A DNA stretch of 17,658 nucleotides from Acidobacteriota bacterium (GCA_021780095.1 JAJXZK010000037.1:1-17658), one strand, 5' to 3'; shown: positions 6,730 to 15,853, numbered from the stretch's first letter. Program-made: numbers and translations. The notes: generated by a model not told the origin, from the letters alone.

Positions 6730-7929
6730 TCACTTGAGGTTCAAGCGAATAAACTCCGACGATCCATCTTCCGGCAGTCCGGATTTGTTGCGTGACCGCT
6801 GCAATGCCGCGCGACCCGCACCCAGAAAAACTCCAAGAACAATGGCGATCAAAGCGAAAATTCCGACCAACGCGGCGACGTCCAAAATAATTTGCGCGAC
6901 CAATCTCGGATCATCGGTATGTGGCTTCTCGTGACCCATCGTCACAATCTCTTCGTAGTGCACGCGTTGCAGCAACTCATTCGCGGCTCCGCTGGAGTAG
7001 CTTCCTGAACTGATCGCAAGGAGTGGACCGGAGCGGCGCAATTGAATTGCGGAAGGATTACTGCCAGTCAGCGCTGGCGTCCAGGGATATTGCGTACTGC
7101 CATGGCTTGCGAAATATGCCTGGATTGCATGTTGCCGGTCAATGGCGATGTCCGGGTCCGGGTAGTTGATGATGGTCAAGGTGCCGGTGCCACCCAGCGC
7201 GTTGTATTCCGCCGTGACCACTTCCGCGCTCCGATCGAAGTCCACGAGACCGGGAGGTAGCACGCCTCCGCTCATGCCATAGGATTGCGGTCCAATCGCG
7301 TAGCGCACTGTTTCTTGTTCCAGATGTTGACGGGGCAAATAGCCGGGAAGGGTGGGCGGCGTAGCCTGGTTGCCGATCGGTTTCGGAAGCTGCGTAATCA
7401 GATCGCGGAGTTCGCCGGCGGACATGGGGGTGATGTGTTCGAATTTCGCCTCGACCAGAGTCGCCCCGCTCCAGAGCAGAACGCGAGTTCCATCGAATGC
7501 TGCGCCGCTTCCTATCGAGGCTGCGGACATGGTGGGCCGGCGATAGAAGGTGAACGCTCCGAAGGCGCCGGTCGCGTCTCCGAATTCCATCGCCTTCACT
7601 GTCAGTTCGCCATCGTCGCGGGTGTATCGGGCAGACTCATATCGAGTGAATCCATATTCCTGCAGCGGAACCGCATCTCCCGGATCGGCAGCTGACGCTT
7701 GCGTGGACTGTTCCGGAGTTCCAGCGATCTGCCAGCCGGCGAATGTTTCCGGCAATAAAGTCTGGGGCGCAGCCGTTACCCGTTCGGTTTGGGACGCGCT
7801 CTTCGATGAGGAAGCGGTCTGCTTGGCCGGATGGGTTGCAGGGCGCGACTGCGCGTGTAGAGAGAGGGTCGCCAGGGTGACGATCAGCAGCGAAAAAAAC
7901 GATTGAGGTAGAGACAAAGTCCGGAGCAT
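6730..7929 (-). CDS. DUF6599-type exported, membrane-anchored protein
   Basis: A 399-residue protein without known function. It has a signal peptide at about 1-26 (hydrophobic FFSLLIVTLATLSL, cleavage near HAQ), a Ser/Thr/Ala-rich linker, and a large extracytoplasmic domain starting near the motif LLPETFAGWQ (about 58-67), with EYGFTRYESARYT and FGAFTFYRR segments. A single strong membrane helix at 343-371 precedes a basic cytoplasmic tail, so the protein is probably anchored with its domain in the periplasm. This fits DUF6599, which I know mainly from Acidobacteriota; the name is from memory of the pattern. The start is ATG with a weak GGAA 3 nt upstream. It lies 30 nt after the cell-wall amidase stop codon on the same strand, so co-transcription and an envelope role are likely. 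Confidence 0.75.
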   Translation of the reverse strand: MLRTLSLPQSFFSLLIVTLATLSLHAQSRPATHPAKQTASSSKSASQTERVTAAPQTLLPETFAGWQIAGTPEQSTQASAADPGDAVPLQEYGFTRYESARYTRDDGELTVKAMEFGDATGAFGAFTFYRRPTMSAASIGSGAAFDGTRVLLWSGATLVEAKFEHITPMSAGELRDLITQLPKPIGNQATPPTLPGYLPRQHLEQETVRYAIGPQSYGMSGGVLPPGLVDFDRSAEVVTAEYNALGGTGTLTIINYPDPDIAIDRQHAIQAYFASHGSTQYPWTPALTGSNPSAIQLRRSGPLLAISSGSYSSGAANELLQRVHYEEIVTMGHEKPHTDDPRLVAQIILDVAALVGIFALIAIVLGVFLGAGRAALQRSRNKSGLPEDGSSEFIRLNLK

Positions 7930-7959
7930 GGTTCCGAACTCAGACTATCATTCAGGCTG

Positions 7960-9990
7960 CTATTCGGCAGGCGCGGGAAGGGCCTCGGCCGGGATTGTTT
8001 TGGCGATACGAACTCCACTCATTCCGTCAACGTATTCCGCCACGCCGCGATAGAGTGCCTCGGCCAGCCGCTCACGGTAGCGGGGCCGCGAAAGTTCCAA
8101 GGCATCCTCCGGATTCGTCAGGAAAGAAATCTCTGCCAGGATTGAAGGCATCTGTGCTCCGATTAACACCACAAACGGAGCCTGCTTCACTCCGCGATTT
8201 TTCAGTCCCGCATTGCCTGACAGCAGCCCGGAGTATAGCTGTTGCTGGACGTCGCCAGCGAATGCGCGGGATTCATCGATCTTGTCGCCCAGGGCGATCT
8301 TGCGCACCAGGTCCGACAGGTCATACACCGAGCGATTGGAGTCGGCGTTTTCCCTGCCCGCTACCGCCATCGCGGCCGGCGAGGTGGTGAAGTTGAGGAA
8401 ATAAGTTTCGACGCCGCGAACTTCTGGATCGGAGCTGGAGTTGGCGTGGATGGAGAGAAACAAATCAGCATGCGCCGCATTTGCAATTGCGGTACGCTCT
8501 TCCAGCGGAACAAACTTGTCGGTGCGGCGCGTGTAAATGACCTGGGCACCCAGGCGCTGCTGCAACAGATGGCCAAGCCGCAATGCGACATCCAGGGCAA
8601 TATCTTTTTCCTCAATTTCGCCCGGTCCGATGGTGCCGGAATCGTGGCCGCCGTGGCCAGCGTCAATCACGATGCGACGAACACGCAGCCCGAGTACCCG
8701 AGCCATCGAGGGTTGTACGGTTGGCGTCGGCTCAGCCGCATACGTGGGTGACGGCGCTGGGGAAGTCCGTTTTGTTCCTTCAGGAGGCTTCGCGCTAGGC
8801 GGAGGCGGCGTAGCAATCGTGGTTTGTGACGCAACTGCCCCTGGCACGGGCGTCGGAGTGGCCTGGATCGGCGGTGATATCGCTTGCTCAAAGTCGGTAG
8901 CCAACGCAGGCTGCAGATCCAGAATCAGCCGCGAAGGATTCGACAGAGCAAAGGAGCTGAAGCTCACCGGTCGTTTCATTTGCAGCACTAAGGTGGCCTG
9001 GTTGTGGGTGAGCATGCTGACGCGCATGGAGCGGAGATTTTCATCGTGCGACGCCATGATCGCGTGACCCAATAAGGTTTCAGCCGATTGGGCTCCAAAA
9101 AAGACGATCGTAATCTGCCGGCCATTCTGGACGGAATAGGTGTGGTAGGGAACCGCCTTGCTGAGATCGACGGCAAGCCGCGTCGAGTTATTTTCCGCCC
9201 AATACCTGACATCTTTAAGAACTGCATTCGAGGACTGTGCGGACACGGTTGACGTTTCGAGAGATGGGCGCGCGTGCTTCGAGTCAGGGTCGTTGTCGAC
9301 CCAGACTACTGGGCTTGGACTGGAGAATTGGACACGGTTCTTTTCAGCAAGGGTTGGGTGGGTTGCCGTAGTCGACGTTTGCTCGGGCGACGCATCCGTT
9401 CGCGCCTCCATGCGCTTGTGAGTAATAGGACCGTCGGCAGTTGGTTCATCCTGCAATCCAGCGCGTGCCTGTTCCGCCAGCGCATGGTGTGGATATTTGG
9501 CTAGGAAAATGCGATAGCTCTTCTTCGCGGTGGATGGATCGTGCAGATCATGCTGTTGAATCTCGGCCTGTTGCAACAATGCCCGCTGCCGGAGTGGACT
9601 TGTCGGATATTGGCGCCGGAGGAATTCCCACTGGGCGACCGCATCGTGCAGCAGCTTTGCATCGTGGAAGCAGCGACCTTCGCTGGCTAGCAGGTCGGCC
9701 ACGGCAGCAATGCTGCGTGCCGCGTCCGGTGAAGTCGGGTCTCCGTGATACACGGCGCGATAGGCATTGAGGGCATGTCCATACTGGGCACGCGTGCGGT
9801 CGCGCTCTGGGATTGATTCCAGACGGTGTTGGATTGAAGTGGCGCGCGCGAAGTCAACCTGGCTCGCATGGTGCGAAGCGGAGCCGTGCATCGGCAGAGG
9901 GCACAACAGGAATATTCCCAGGCTTACCGATGCGACGTAGACGGCCGCGCCCGAGCAGAACGAAAATCGATGGCAGAAGAGAGAAGGCAT
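7960..9990 (-). CDS. N-acetylmuramoyl-L-alanine amidase (TPR-AMIN-Amidase_3)
   Basis: A periplasmic zinc amidase that cuts the bond between MurNAc and the peptide stem, usually for daughter-cell separation (AmiC type). The 676 residues comprise a signal region at 1-40, TPR-like helices at about 65-180, a Ser/Thr linker, an AMIN domain at about 256-365 (septal/peptidoglycan targeting), a Pro/Thr-rich linker at about 370-430, and Amidase_3 at 437-660. Visible zinc ligands are His446 in DAGHGG, Glu461 in EEKD and His515 in SIHAN, with catalytic Glu620 in LAEISFL. The N-terminal TPR block is an addition not found in E. coli AmiC. The ATG at 9990 is preferred to an in-frame TTG at 9999, as neither has a strong ribosome site and the ATG gives a good signal peptide. 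The DUF6599-type gene follows after 30 nt. Confidence 0.92.
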   Translation of the reverse strand: MPSLFCHRFSFCSGAAVYVASVSLGIFLLCPLPMHGSASHHASQVDFARATSIQHRLESIPERDRTRAQYGHALNAYRAVYHGDPTSPDAARSIAAVADLLASEGRCFHDAKLLHDAVAQWEFLRRQYPTSPLRQRALLQQAEIQQHDLHDPSTAKKSYRIFLAKYPHHALAEQARAGLQDEPTADGPITHKRMEARTDASPEQTSTTATHPTLAEKNRVQFSSPSPVVWVDNDPDSKHARPSLETSTVSAQSSNAVLKDVRYWAENNSTRLAVDLSKAVPYHTYSVQNGRQITIVFFGAQSAETLLGHAIMASHDENLRSMRVSMLTHNQATLVLQMKRPVSFSSFALSNPSRLILDLQPALATDFEQAISPPIQATPTPVPGAVASQTTIATPPPPSAKPPEGTKRTSPAPSPTYAAEPTPTVQPSMARVLGLRVRRIVIDAGHGGHDSGTIGPGEIEEKDIALDVALRLGHLLQQRLGAQVIYTRRTDKFVPLEERTAIANAAHADLFLSIHANSSSDPEVRGVETYFLNFTTSPAAMAVAGRENADSNRSVYDLSDLVRKIALGDKIDESRAFAGDVQQQLYSGLLSGNAGLKNRGVKQAPFVVLIGAQMPSILAEISFLTNPEDALELSRPRYRERLAEALYRGVAEYVDGMSGVRIAKTIPAEALPAPAE

Positions 9991-10027
9991 GTGTCTCAAG
10001 TTGCGGACAACACGCCAGAGCCCCTTT

Positions 10028-10055
10028 AGTATAAATTTTCCGGTGGGCGAAGCAA
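10028..10055 (-). promoter_or_regulatory. Candidate promoter of the amidase operon
   Basis: On the minus strand TATACT (10033-10028) is preceded by TTGCTT (10055-10050) at a 16-nt spacing, giving a leader of about 30 nt to the ATG at 9990. The -10 box is strong and the -35 weak. It lies in the 168-nt gap after the alaS stop codon. Confidence 0.4.
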
Positions 10056-10158
10056 AGGAAAAACAAACCTAAACGGCACCTCGGGAACTTGCGTTTCGGG
10101 CATCTCAGGAGCTCACGAGTCGGATGCTGGAACTAGGGGTAGACTCCCGATCGAGCAC

Positions 10159-13059
10159 TTAGCTTAAGAAGCCACCAACAATCTTGGGCGCGCTGCGCAA
10201 GGCTGCGTCGAGTTGGCTGGCATCTTTGCCGCCCGCCTCGGCCATGTCAGGGCGTCCGCCACCCGAGCCTCCGACCATCTGCGCCAATTGCGCCACCACT
10301 TTGCCGGCCTGCACGCGGCTGGTCAAATCCTTGGTGACGCCGACGATGAGCGCGACCTTTCCATCTTCCTGCACGCCGCCCAACACGACGACGCCGGAAC
10401 CAAGCTTGCCGCGCAGATTGTCGACCAGCGTACGCACTTGCCCGCGATCGAGCGCGTCGACGCGTTGGGAGAGCACCTTCACGCCGGAAACCTCGATCGC
10501 TTCAGACGCTGCATTGCTAACGCGGCCTGCAGCGGACTTCATTCGCGCTTCATCCAGCTCGCGGCGGAGTCGCTTCAGTTCTTCCTCTTGCGCGCTCAGC
10601 TTGTTGCGCAGCGCGTCGGCAGGCGATTGAGCCTCTGTTCGACCTGCGACCTGCTCGGCCACCTTGGTAACGGCGAATCCACGCCGAAATTCATCGAGGG
10701 CGCCGGTTCCGGTGACCGCTTCAATGCGGCGCACACCGGAGGAAACACTGCTTTCGCCCAGCAATTTCACCACGCCGATTTCGCCGGTGGCACCCGCGTG
10801 CGTGCCTCCGCACAATTCCGTGGAGAAGTCGCCGATCTTGACCACACGCACCTTGTCGCCGTATTTTTCACCGAACAGAGCCATCGCGTGGTATTCGTTC
10901 ACGGCCACGTCAATCGGCACATCCTCCAGCGTAACTACCTTGGTGTTGGCGAGAACATTACTATTGATGCTGTCCTCGATGTCCTGCAATTCTTCATCGG
11001 CTACGGCGGTGAAGTGCGAAAAGTCGAACCGCAGGTGAGCCGGGTCGTTCAGCGAACCCGCTTGCTTCACGTGCGTGCCCAGAGTTTCGCGCAGCGCGGC
11101 GTGCAACAGATGAGTTGCGGTGTGGTTGCGCACGGTCGCCAAACGGAAGGCAGGATCGACGACGGTATTGACTTTGTCGCCGAGACGTAGGGATTGTTTG
11201 GCAATGATTTTATGCGCGAAGATACCCTGCATCGGCTTGGTACAACCGAGCACGTCAGCCACAACGACATTGCCGTCTTCGGAGTAGAGCCAGCCGTGGT
11301 CGCCGACCTGACCGCCGGAGTCGGCATAGAAACTGGTGTGGTCGAGGACAACTTCGGCGCTCTCCCCGGCTTTCACTTCCTGCGCGCCGAGACCATCTTT
11401 CACGAGTGCCAAAACTTCGCAGCCATTGGAGACGAGTTGGCGGTAGCCCTCGAAGATGGTCTTCGGCAGCTCGCGATAAACCGGGCTGGCGGTCGCTTTC
11501 GAGCCGCCTTTCCAGGAGGCACGTGCGCGCGCTTGTTCTTCCGCGCGCGCTCTTCCAAAGCCTTCCATGTCGAAGGCAATGCCAGCGTCTCGTGCCGCAT
11601 CGACCATGAAATCGAGCGGCAGGCCGTAGGTTTCGTAAAGATGGAAGGCGGTATCCCCAGGAAACAGTTTGGGTATCCGTAGTAACTCCCGAGCATTTAC
11701 TAGCCACCGAGTGGCATTGTCTTCGGGAATCCCGTCTTCGTCATACACGGGACGGTCAAAATAATCGCTGACCCAACCTCCGCCTGCTACGAAATCATCG
11801 ACGATCCCGCTCTCTAATCCATAAATTATGTCTTTCGCCTCTTCATATGGCGCATTTACATCTCCTATCGCCTTGTCTAGTTCCTTCGATCCTCTCTCAA
11901 TCACTCTTAAAAACTGCTCTTCTTCCCGTTCAACGACTTTCGCAACCTTCTCGGCGGAATCACGCAACTCAGGGTACGCGTTCTGCATCTCGTCTCGAAC
12001 AGCGAAAACCATTTGGAACATGAATGGCTTTTCCTGGCCAAGCAATCGACCATGGCGAATGCCGCGACGGAGAATTTTCCGCAGCACATAGCCGCGTCCT
12101 TCGTTGGCAGGTAGTACGCAGTCAGAGATCAAAAACGTCGCCGCGCGGGCGTGGTCTGCGATGATCCGCAGCGATGGCGAAAAATCTGGGTGGTCCGGAT
12201 CGAGAATTTCAGGCACGGGCGTGATGCCCGTCAGTTCGGCGGCCTTGGCGATCAGCGGCGTAAACAGGTCGGTGTCGAAATTCGAGAGCTTGCCTTGCAT
12301 CACGGCGGCAATGCGTTCCAGCCCGGCGCCGGTGTCGACGCAGGGTTTAGGCAGCGGCGCTAATGTCCCCTCCCCGGTTTTGGGATTCACGCTGCGGTCG
12401 AACTGCATGAACACCAGGTTCCAGATTTCGACATAGCGGGCGTCATCGTCACCAAACGGCAGATCCTTGTCGGGCGTCTCGGATGCGGCCTGCCCCATGT
12501 CATAGAAAATCTCGCTGCACGGGCCGCAGGGGCCTGTATCGCCCATCTGCCAGAAGTTGTCCTTCATGCCCATCTCAAAGATGCGTTCTTTTTCGACGCC
12601 AATGTCGAGCCAGAATTGATAGGCTTCATCATCGCGGGCAACGCCGTTCTCGCCCTTGAAGATGGTGACGTACAGCTTATCTTTCGGCAGGCCGAACCAT
12701 TCCGGCGAGGTGACCAGTTCCCACGCGTAGGCGATGGCATCCTTCTTGAAGTAGTCGCCGAAGCTGAAGTTGCCAAGCATCTCGAAAAACGTGTGGTGGC
12801 GGCGGGTGAAGCCGACATTTTCCAGGTCGTTATGCTTGCCGCCGGCGCGCACGCACTTTTGCGCCGTGGTGGCGCGGGAATAGGGACGCTTCTCCAGACC
12901 AAGAAACACATCTTTGAACTGGTTCATGCCTGCGTTGGTAAACAGCAGGGTCGGGTCGTTTTGCGGCACCAGGGATGACGAATGGACACGGGTGTGCCCT
13001 TTGCTTTCAAAGAACTTCAGGAACAATTCGCGGAGGGCTGCACCAGACAACGTACGCAT
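10159..13059 (-). CDS. alaS: Alanyl-tRNA synthetase
   Basis: Charges tRNA-Ala with alanine and hydrolyses mischarged Ser/Gly-tRNA-Ala in the cytoplasm. Class II core motifs are at about 62-108 ([39 protein letters not shown]). The editing domain has zinc-type ligands His646 and His650 (HTATH) with Cys750 and His754 (CGGTH). A coiled-coil (about 850-880) and a C-Ala domain ([14 protein letters not shown] near the end) follow. At 966 residues it is about 90 longer than the usual 875; about 65 extra residues (about 400-464) lie before the [18 protein letters not shown] segment, in DNA of lower GC and unusual codon use. The ATG has no Shine-Dalgarno sequence but an extended -10-like element 8 nt upstream. 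It is followed on the same strand by the amidase operon. Confidence 0.97.
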   Translation of the reverse strand: MRTLSGAALRELFLKFFESKGHTRVHSSSLVPQNDPTLLFTNAGMNQFKDVFLGLEKRPYSRATTAQKCVRAGGKHNDLENVGFTRRHHTFFEMLGNFSFGDYFKKDAIAYAWELVTSPEWFGLPKDKLYVTIFKGENGVARDDEAYQFWLDIGVEKERIFEMGMKDNFWQMGDTGPCGPCSEIFYDMGQAASETPDKDLPFGDDDARYVEIWNLVFMQFDRSVNPKTGEGTLAPLPKPCVDTGAGLERIAAVMQGKLSNFDTDLFTPLIAKAAELTGITPVPEILDPDHPDFSPSLRIIADHARAATFLISDCVLPANEGRGYVLRKILRRGIRHGRLLGQEKPFMFQMVFAVRDEMQNAYPELRDSAEKVAKVVEREEEQFLRVIERGSKELDKAIGDVNAPYEEAKDIIYGLESGIVDDFVAGGGWVSDYFDRPVYDEDGIPEDNATRWLVNARELLRIPKLFPGDTAFHLYETYGLPLDFMVDAARDAGIAFDMEGFGRARAEEQARARASWKGGSKATASPVYRELPKTIFEGYRQLVSNGCEVLALVKDGLGAQEVKAGESAEVVLDHTSFYADSGGQVGDHGWLYSEDGNVVVADVLGCTKPMQGIFAHKIIAKQSLRLGDKVNTVVDPAFRLATVRNHTATHLLHAALRETLGTHVKQAGSLNDPAHLRFDFSHFTAVADEELQDIEDSINSNVLANTKVVTLEDVPIDVAVNEYHAMALFGEKYGDKVRVVKIGDFSTELCGGTHAGATGEIGVVKLLGESSVSSGVRRIEAVTGTGALDEFRRGFAVTKVAEQVAGRTEAQSPADALRNKLSAQEEELKRLRRELDEARMKSAAGRVSNAASEAIEVSGVKVLSQRVDALDRGQVRTLVDNLRGKLGSGVVVLGGVQEDGKVALIVGVTKDLTSRVQAGKVVAQLAQMVGGSGGGRPDMAEAGGKDASQLDAALRSAPKIVGGFLS
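11665..11950 (-). other. Atypical-composition patch with extra segment in alaS
   Basis: Bases 11821-11940 are 41% GC by hand count (49/120), against 64% for 12301-12420 in the same gene. Codons rare in the surrounding genes cluster here (TTA, CTA, ATA, AGA, GGA). The patch encodes residues about 370-465, including about 65 residues with no counterpart in E. coli-type AlaS. It suggests a recombined or inserted segment; the reading frame is intact. Confidence 0.6.
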
Positions 13060-13067
13060 ATCTATTC

Positions 13068-13076
13068 AGTTTATCA
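13068..13076 (-). promoter_or_regulatory. Candidate extended -10 element at alaS
   Basis: Minus strand TG-A-TAAACT (13076-13068) ends 8 nt before the alaS ATG at 13059, predicting an mRNA starting within a few bases of the start codon. No Shine-Dalgarno sequence is present. Confidence 0.35.
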
Positions 13077-13170
13077 ATGAGACGGCTTTAGCATCTTCCT
13101 GCAAGCTCGCCGCAGTGACCGAGTTCGCCGTTCAAATGGGGCATCCAGATTTGTGTTGGTTTGGGAGAAC

Positions 13171-13219
13171 AGCGGGTCTCTCCGCTGCGGTCGGGTCTCC
13201 ACGACGACCAGGGATGACA
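13171..13219. repeat. Possible dispersed intergenic repeat (GGATGACA type)
   Basis: The gap between alaS and recX holds a small hairpin AGCGG-GTCTCT-CCGCT (13171-13186), two copies of GGGTCTC (13174-13180, 13193-13199) and an end CCAGGGATGACA (13208-13219). It resembles the 'CTCCGCTCAGGATGACA' intergenic repeats I recall from Acidobacteriota and other genomes. Only one copy is in the window, so this is tentative. Confidence 0.3.
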
Positions 13220-13234
13220 GTTCTTAGGCGGCGG

Positions 13235-13807
13235 TTATTCCGGGGTATCTAAGTCGATGTCGGCGACGGCTGCGAGTGTCGATTCTTCCACCTTCCAGGC
13301 CTTGAGCAGCGGGAAGATGGTGCCCATGGAAAAGCCGGCACGCACCAGGCTGCGAACGATCCGTGCGGTTTCTTTCTCGTTGGTTGGCTTGTGTAGCCGT
13401 TTGCGCTCAATGTATTTGCGGGCCAATTCGGCTTCCGGGAGTTCGGAATAGGCGGCGTCCAGGGTCTTGCCGATCACGTGCTCGTGAACACCCCGCTGGA
13501 CCAGGTCCTGCTGCACGCGGCGGCGGCCAAATTTCTCATTTTCCACCCGCAGGCGGGTGTAGTCGGAGGCGTAACGCGTGTCGTCGAGGTAATGGAGTTC
13601 CTTGAGCCGCAAAACGACGGCTTCCACCTTTGCCTCGCCGGATTCGTCGGGCTCCACGCGCCGGCGCATCAATCGCTTCAACTCGGCGACGGTGCGCATT
13701 TTGCTGCCCAGGCTGCGAACCGCATACTCGTATAGGGCAGCCGCATCCAAGGGCTCCCGCGGCTGCTTGCCGCGGGTCTTCGAGCGATTGAAGGTGCCAA
13801 ATGCCAC
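13235..13807 (-). CDS. recX: Regulatory protein RecX
   Basis: RecX binds RecA filaments and limits RecA recombinase and coprotease activity in the cytoplasm. The 190-residue product has the three-helix RecX repeats: AALYEYAVRSLGSKMRTVAE with ELKRLMRRR, then LRLKELHYLDDTRYASDYTR and FGRRRVQQDLVQRGV (typical LDDxxYAxxY and GxxRxxxxLxxRGV motifs), and a C-terminal IVRSLVRAGFS repeat. The GTG at 13807 is preferred because AGGAG lies 6 nt upstream and relatives tend to begin near AFGTF. An ATG at 13867 is in frame and would add 20 residues (210 total) but has no good ribosome site. It lies 175 nt upstream of alaS on the same strand and not next to recA, its partner in many genomes. Confidence 0.88.
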   Translation of the reverse strand: MAFGTFNRSKTRGKQPREPLDAAALYEYAVRSLGSKMRTVAELKRLMRRRVEPDESGEAKVEAVVLRLKELHYLDDTRYASDYTRLRVENEKFGRRRVQQDLVQRGVHEHVIGKTLDAAYSELPEAELARKYIERKRLHKPTNEKETARIVRSLVRAGFSMGTIFPLLKAWKVEESTLAAVADIDLDTPE

Positions 13808-14138
13808 GAATTTCTCCTGCCCAAATCCTACGCTGAGTTGCGTGGCGAGGTCTTGCCATCCGGCCATGTGATCTGCGTACTTGCACGTTCACTCCCGCTG
13901 CGTAAATCATCCCACTTGATTACCGGGGTGGCGGCAGCGCTCCAATTCGCGCTGTTAACTATCTAGTAACCTTGGTAACAGAAAGCCGGGACCGCGCATC
14001 CTAGAGATGGGCTTCTGTCGTCTATGGTGAAAAAGGGAAGACGCGGCGTGCATCGAGAAGCCTCGAATCCCGAGGTCGGTTGTGATTTTTCTTCGTTCGT
14101 CTAGTGGATCGATTGTACGGGCCAATTACGAGGACCGC
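13808..14138. other. Divergent intergenic region between recX and the LolA-like gene
   Basis: Must hold promoters for both genes, but no -35/-10 pair is convincing. TATGGT (14023-14028) is a possible rightward -10. GTAAC occurs twice 9 nt apart (about 13966 and 13975). A perfect CCTCG-AATCC-CGAGG hairpin (14061-14075) lies just before an in-frame GTG at 14082 and would hide its GAGG ribosome site. Parts near either end may be coding if the longer starts (13867 or 14082) are used. Confidence 0.4.
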
Positions 14139-15161
14139 GTGTTGACCGGCTTCCCTTCGCGTCTGCGCTTCGCGAAATTTCTTGGAGTCGGGTTTCTTTG
14201 CGTGTCGCTCGGATCGGCAGTGTCCGCGACGGCGCAATCTCCGGGGCAGCCTGCCCTGGAAAGCCAACCACCGCAGCAAGCATTTACTCCGACACCTCTG
14301 GATGCAGGGTTTGGACCTTTGAACACGGCGCGGCCCAAGGGCATCGCGCCGCAACAGATCATTCAGCGCTTCGCGGAAAAAGAAACGCAATTCAAGCGCG
14401 CACTCGAAAATTACACATACCGTCGCACCGTCAAGCTGGATTCGATTGGGGATAATGGCGGCATCGACGGAGAATACCTCCAGGTGGACGACATCGTGTT
14501 GAGCCCCTCTGGACGCAAGCAGGAGAAGGTTGTCTATGCACCCGACAATACCCTGACCCGGGCCTTGCTGAGCCCGGCGGATTTCGACGACATTGAGCAT
14601 CGGCTGCCGTTTACGCTGACCACCGAGGATGTCCCGCAATATCGCGTGACCTATATAGGTACTGAGCGTGTCGACCAGGTGGACACATATGTGTTCGACG
14701 TGGCGCCCCGGCGCATGGAAAGGGATCAACGCTATTTTTCAGGACGGATCTGGGTCGACGCCAAGGATTTTCAGATTGTCGTGACCAACGGGAAAAACAT
14801 TCCAGACGATACCCGACGCGGTCAGGAAGACCTTTCCATCCCCTTTACAACCTATCGCAAGCAGATCGATGGAAAATACTGGTTCCCGGTGTATACCCGC
14901 GCGGAAGGTGTTCTGCACTTCAAGAACTGCAAGGCGTGCCTGCCCAGCGATGTTCGCTTGAGAGAAATCGTAAAGTACGGAGAATACAAGCGGTTTGGTT
15001 CCTCCATCCGGATTACGTTTGAAGGATTGGAGCGACCGGCTGGCCTGCCGCCAAATATGTCCGGGAATGGACCCATGGGCCCGCAGACTGCCAGCGCCGG
15101 GACGACCATCAACAACTTCGCCAAGACGGGTGCAGCCCGGCAGAACGCCGCGAAGGACTAG
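14139..15161 (+). CDS. LolA-like / outer membrane lipoprotein-sorting-type exported protein
   Basis: A 340-residue exported protein with a signal peptide (basic SRLRFAK, hydrophobic FLGVGFLCVSLGSAVSATA, cleavage near TAQS). The body has the strand-rich pattern of LolA-fold proteins: AEKETQFKRALENYTYRRTV, a DIEHRLPFTLT segment, YRVTYIGTERVDQVDTYVFDV, RIWVDAKDFQIV, DGKYWFPVYTRAEGV and a final GSSIRITFE. The RIWVD..DFQIV signature is what relatives annotated as 'outer membrane lipoprotein-sorting protein' share. It presumably acts in the periplasm, with unknown cargo. The start is uncertain: GTG 14139 and TTG 14142 follow GAGGA (14130-14134), while GTG 14082 also has GAGG upstream but would give an unusually long stretch before the signal core. 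A CKAC pair sits at about 266-269. It ends at a strong bidirectional terminator shared with ppa. Confidence 0.75.
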   Translation: MLTGFPSRLRFAKFLGVGFLCVSLGSAVSATAQSPGQPALESQPPQQAFTPTPLDAGFGPLNTARPKGIAPQQIIQRFAEKETQFKRALENYTYRRTVKLDSIGDNGGIDGEYLQVDDIVLSPSGRKQEKVVYAPDNTLTRALLSPADFDDIEHRLPFTLTTEDVPQYRVTYIGTERVDQVDTYVFDVAPRRMERDQRYFSGRIWVDAKDFQIVVTNGKNIPDDTRRGQEDLSIPFTTYRKQIDGKYWFPVYTRAEGVLHFKNCKACLPSDVRLREIVKYGEYKRFGSSIRITFEGLERPAGLPPNMSGNGPMGPQTASAGTTINNFAKTGAARQNAAKD

Positions 15162-15194
15162 ATCGAAACCGCGTCGTCACGCTCAAGTAGCGTG

Positions 15195-15240
15195 TAGAAG
15201 AACAAGGACCCGCTCGTGGAGGCGGGTCTTTGTTCTTCTA
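15195..15240. terminator. Bidirectional terminator between convergent genes
   Basis: A 19-bp stem (15195-15213 with 15222-15240) has a single G-U wobble on the plus-strand RNA and an 8-nt loop. T-rich right-arm sequence (TCTTTGTTCTTCTA) follows the GC-rich part, and the same holds on the other strand. It lies 33 nt after the LolA-like gene and 34 nt after the ppa stop codon. Confidence 0.85.
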
Positions 15241-15274
15241 TCGATTGCAAATTCAACCGCGTGGAGCGAAGAGG

Positions 15275-15853
15275 CTATCGCGGAACCAGAATGTTTTTCT
15301 TATCGTCCGTTTCAGCAGCAGCCTTCGCCGCTTTGGCATCCTCAAAGCGCTTCATGGAAGCTGTGATGGCTTCGCGAGCGCGAGAAGCATCGTGCCACCC
15401 CTTCACTTCGACCCGCTTGCCTTCCAGATCTTTATAAATGGCGAAGAAGTGGGTGATTTCGCGCAGCATGTGCGGGTAGATTTCCGTGTAATTCCAGACA
15501 TCGGCATAGCGGGGATTACTGCGGCCAACCGACAGAATCTTCTCATCCGGGATGCCCTGGTCCATCATCAGCAGCAGGCCGATTGGGCGAACATCCATCA
15601 CGCATCCGGAAAAGCTGGGTGAATCGACCAGCACCAGCACATCCAGCGGGTCGCCGTCCTCGCTGAGGGTGCTGGGAATAAATCCATAGTCTCCGGGATA
15701 GTGCACCGGGGAATATAGGTTCCGATCCAGGCGGAAGACGTGGAGTTTCTTGTCGTACTCGTACTTGTTCACCCCTTCATAGGGGATTTCAATGACCGCA
15801 TTGATGACTTCAGGAGCTTTTGCTCCGGTGGGAAGTTCCAGATAATTCGTCAT
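15275..15853 (-). CDS. ppa: Inorganic pyrophosphatase (family I)
   Basis: Soluble cytoplasmic enzyme that splits pyrophosphate to two phosphates, pulling biosynthetic reactions forward. The 192-residue length is slightly above the 175 of E. coli because of an Ala/Lys-rich C-terminal tail. Family I active-site residues are visible: Glu22, Lys30 and Glu32 (VIEIPYEGVNKYEYDK), Arg44, Tyr56 in HYPGDYGFIP, the signature EDGDPLDVLVL with Asp66, Asp68 and Asp71, then Asp98, Asp103 and Lys105, and the Tyr-Lys of AIYKDLEG. The ATG has AAGG 7 nt upstream. It is divergent from purS, 66 nt away, and convergent with the LolA-like gene. Confidence 0.96.
   Translation of the reverse strand: MTNYLELPTGAKAPEVINAVIEIPYEGVNKYEYDKKLHVFRLDRNLYSPVHYPGDYGFIPSTLSEDGDPLDVLVLVDSPSFSGCVMDVRPIGLLLMMDQGIPDEKILSVGRSNPRYADVWNYTEIYPHMLREITHFFAIYKDLEGKRVEVKGWHDASRAREAITASMKRFEDAKAAKAAAETDDKKNILVPR

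Noticed and set aside
10213..11190. 325-residue open frame on the plus strand
   Set aside because: Fully antisense to alaS, with low-complexity composition and no recognisable domain; a shadow of the GC-rich gene.
14022..14729. 235-residue frame on the minus strand
   Set aside because: Antisense to the LolA-like gene, Arg-rich, with no family resemblance.
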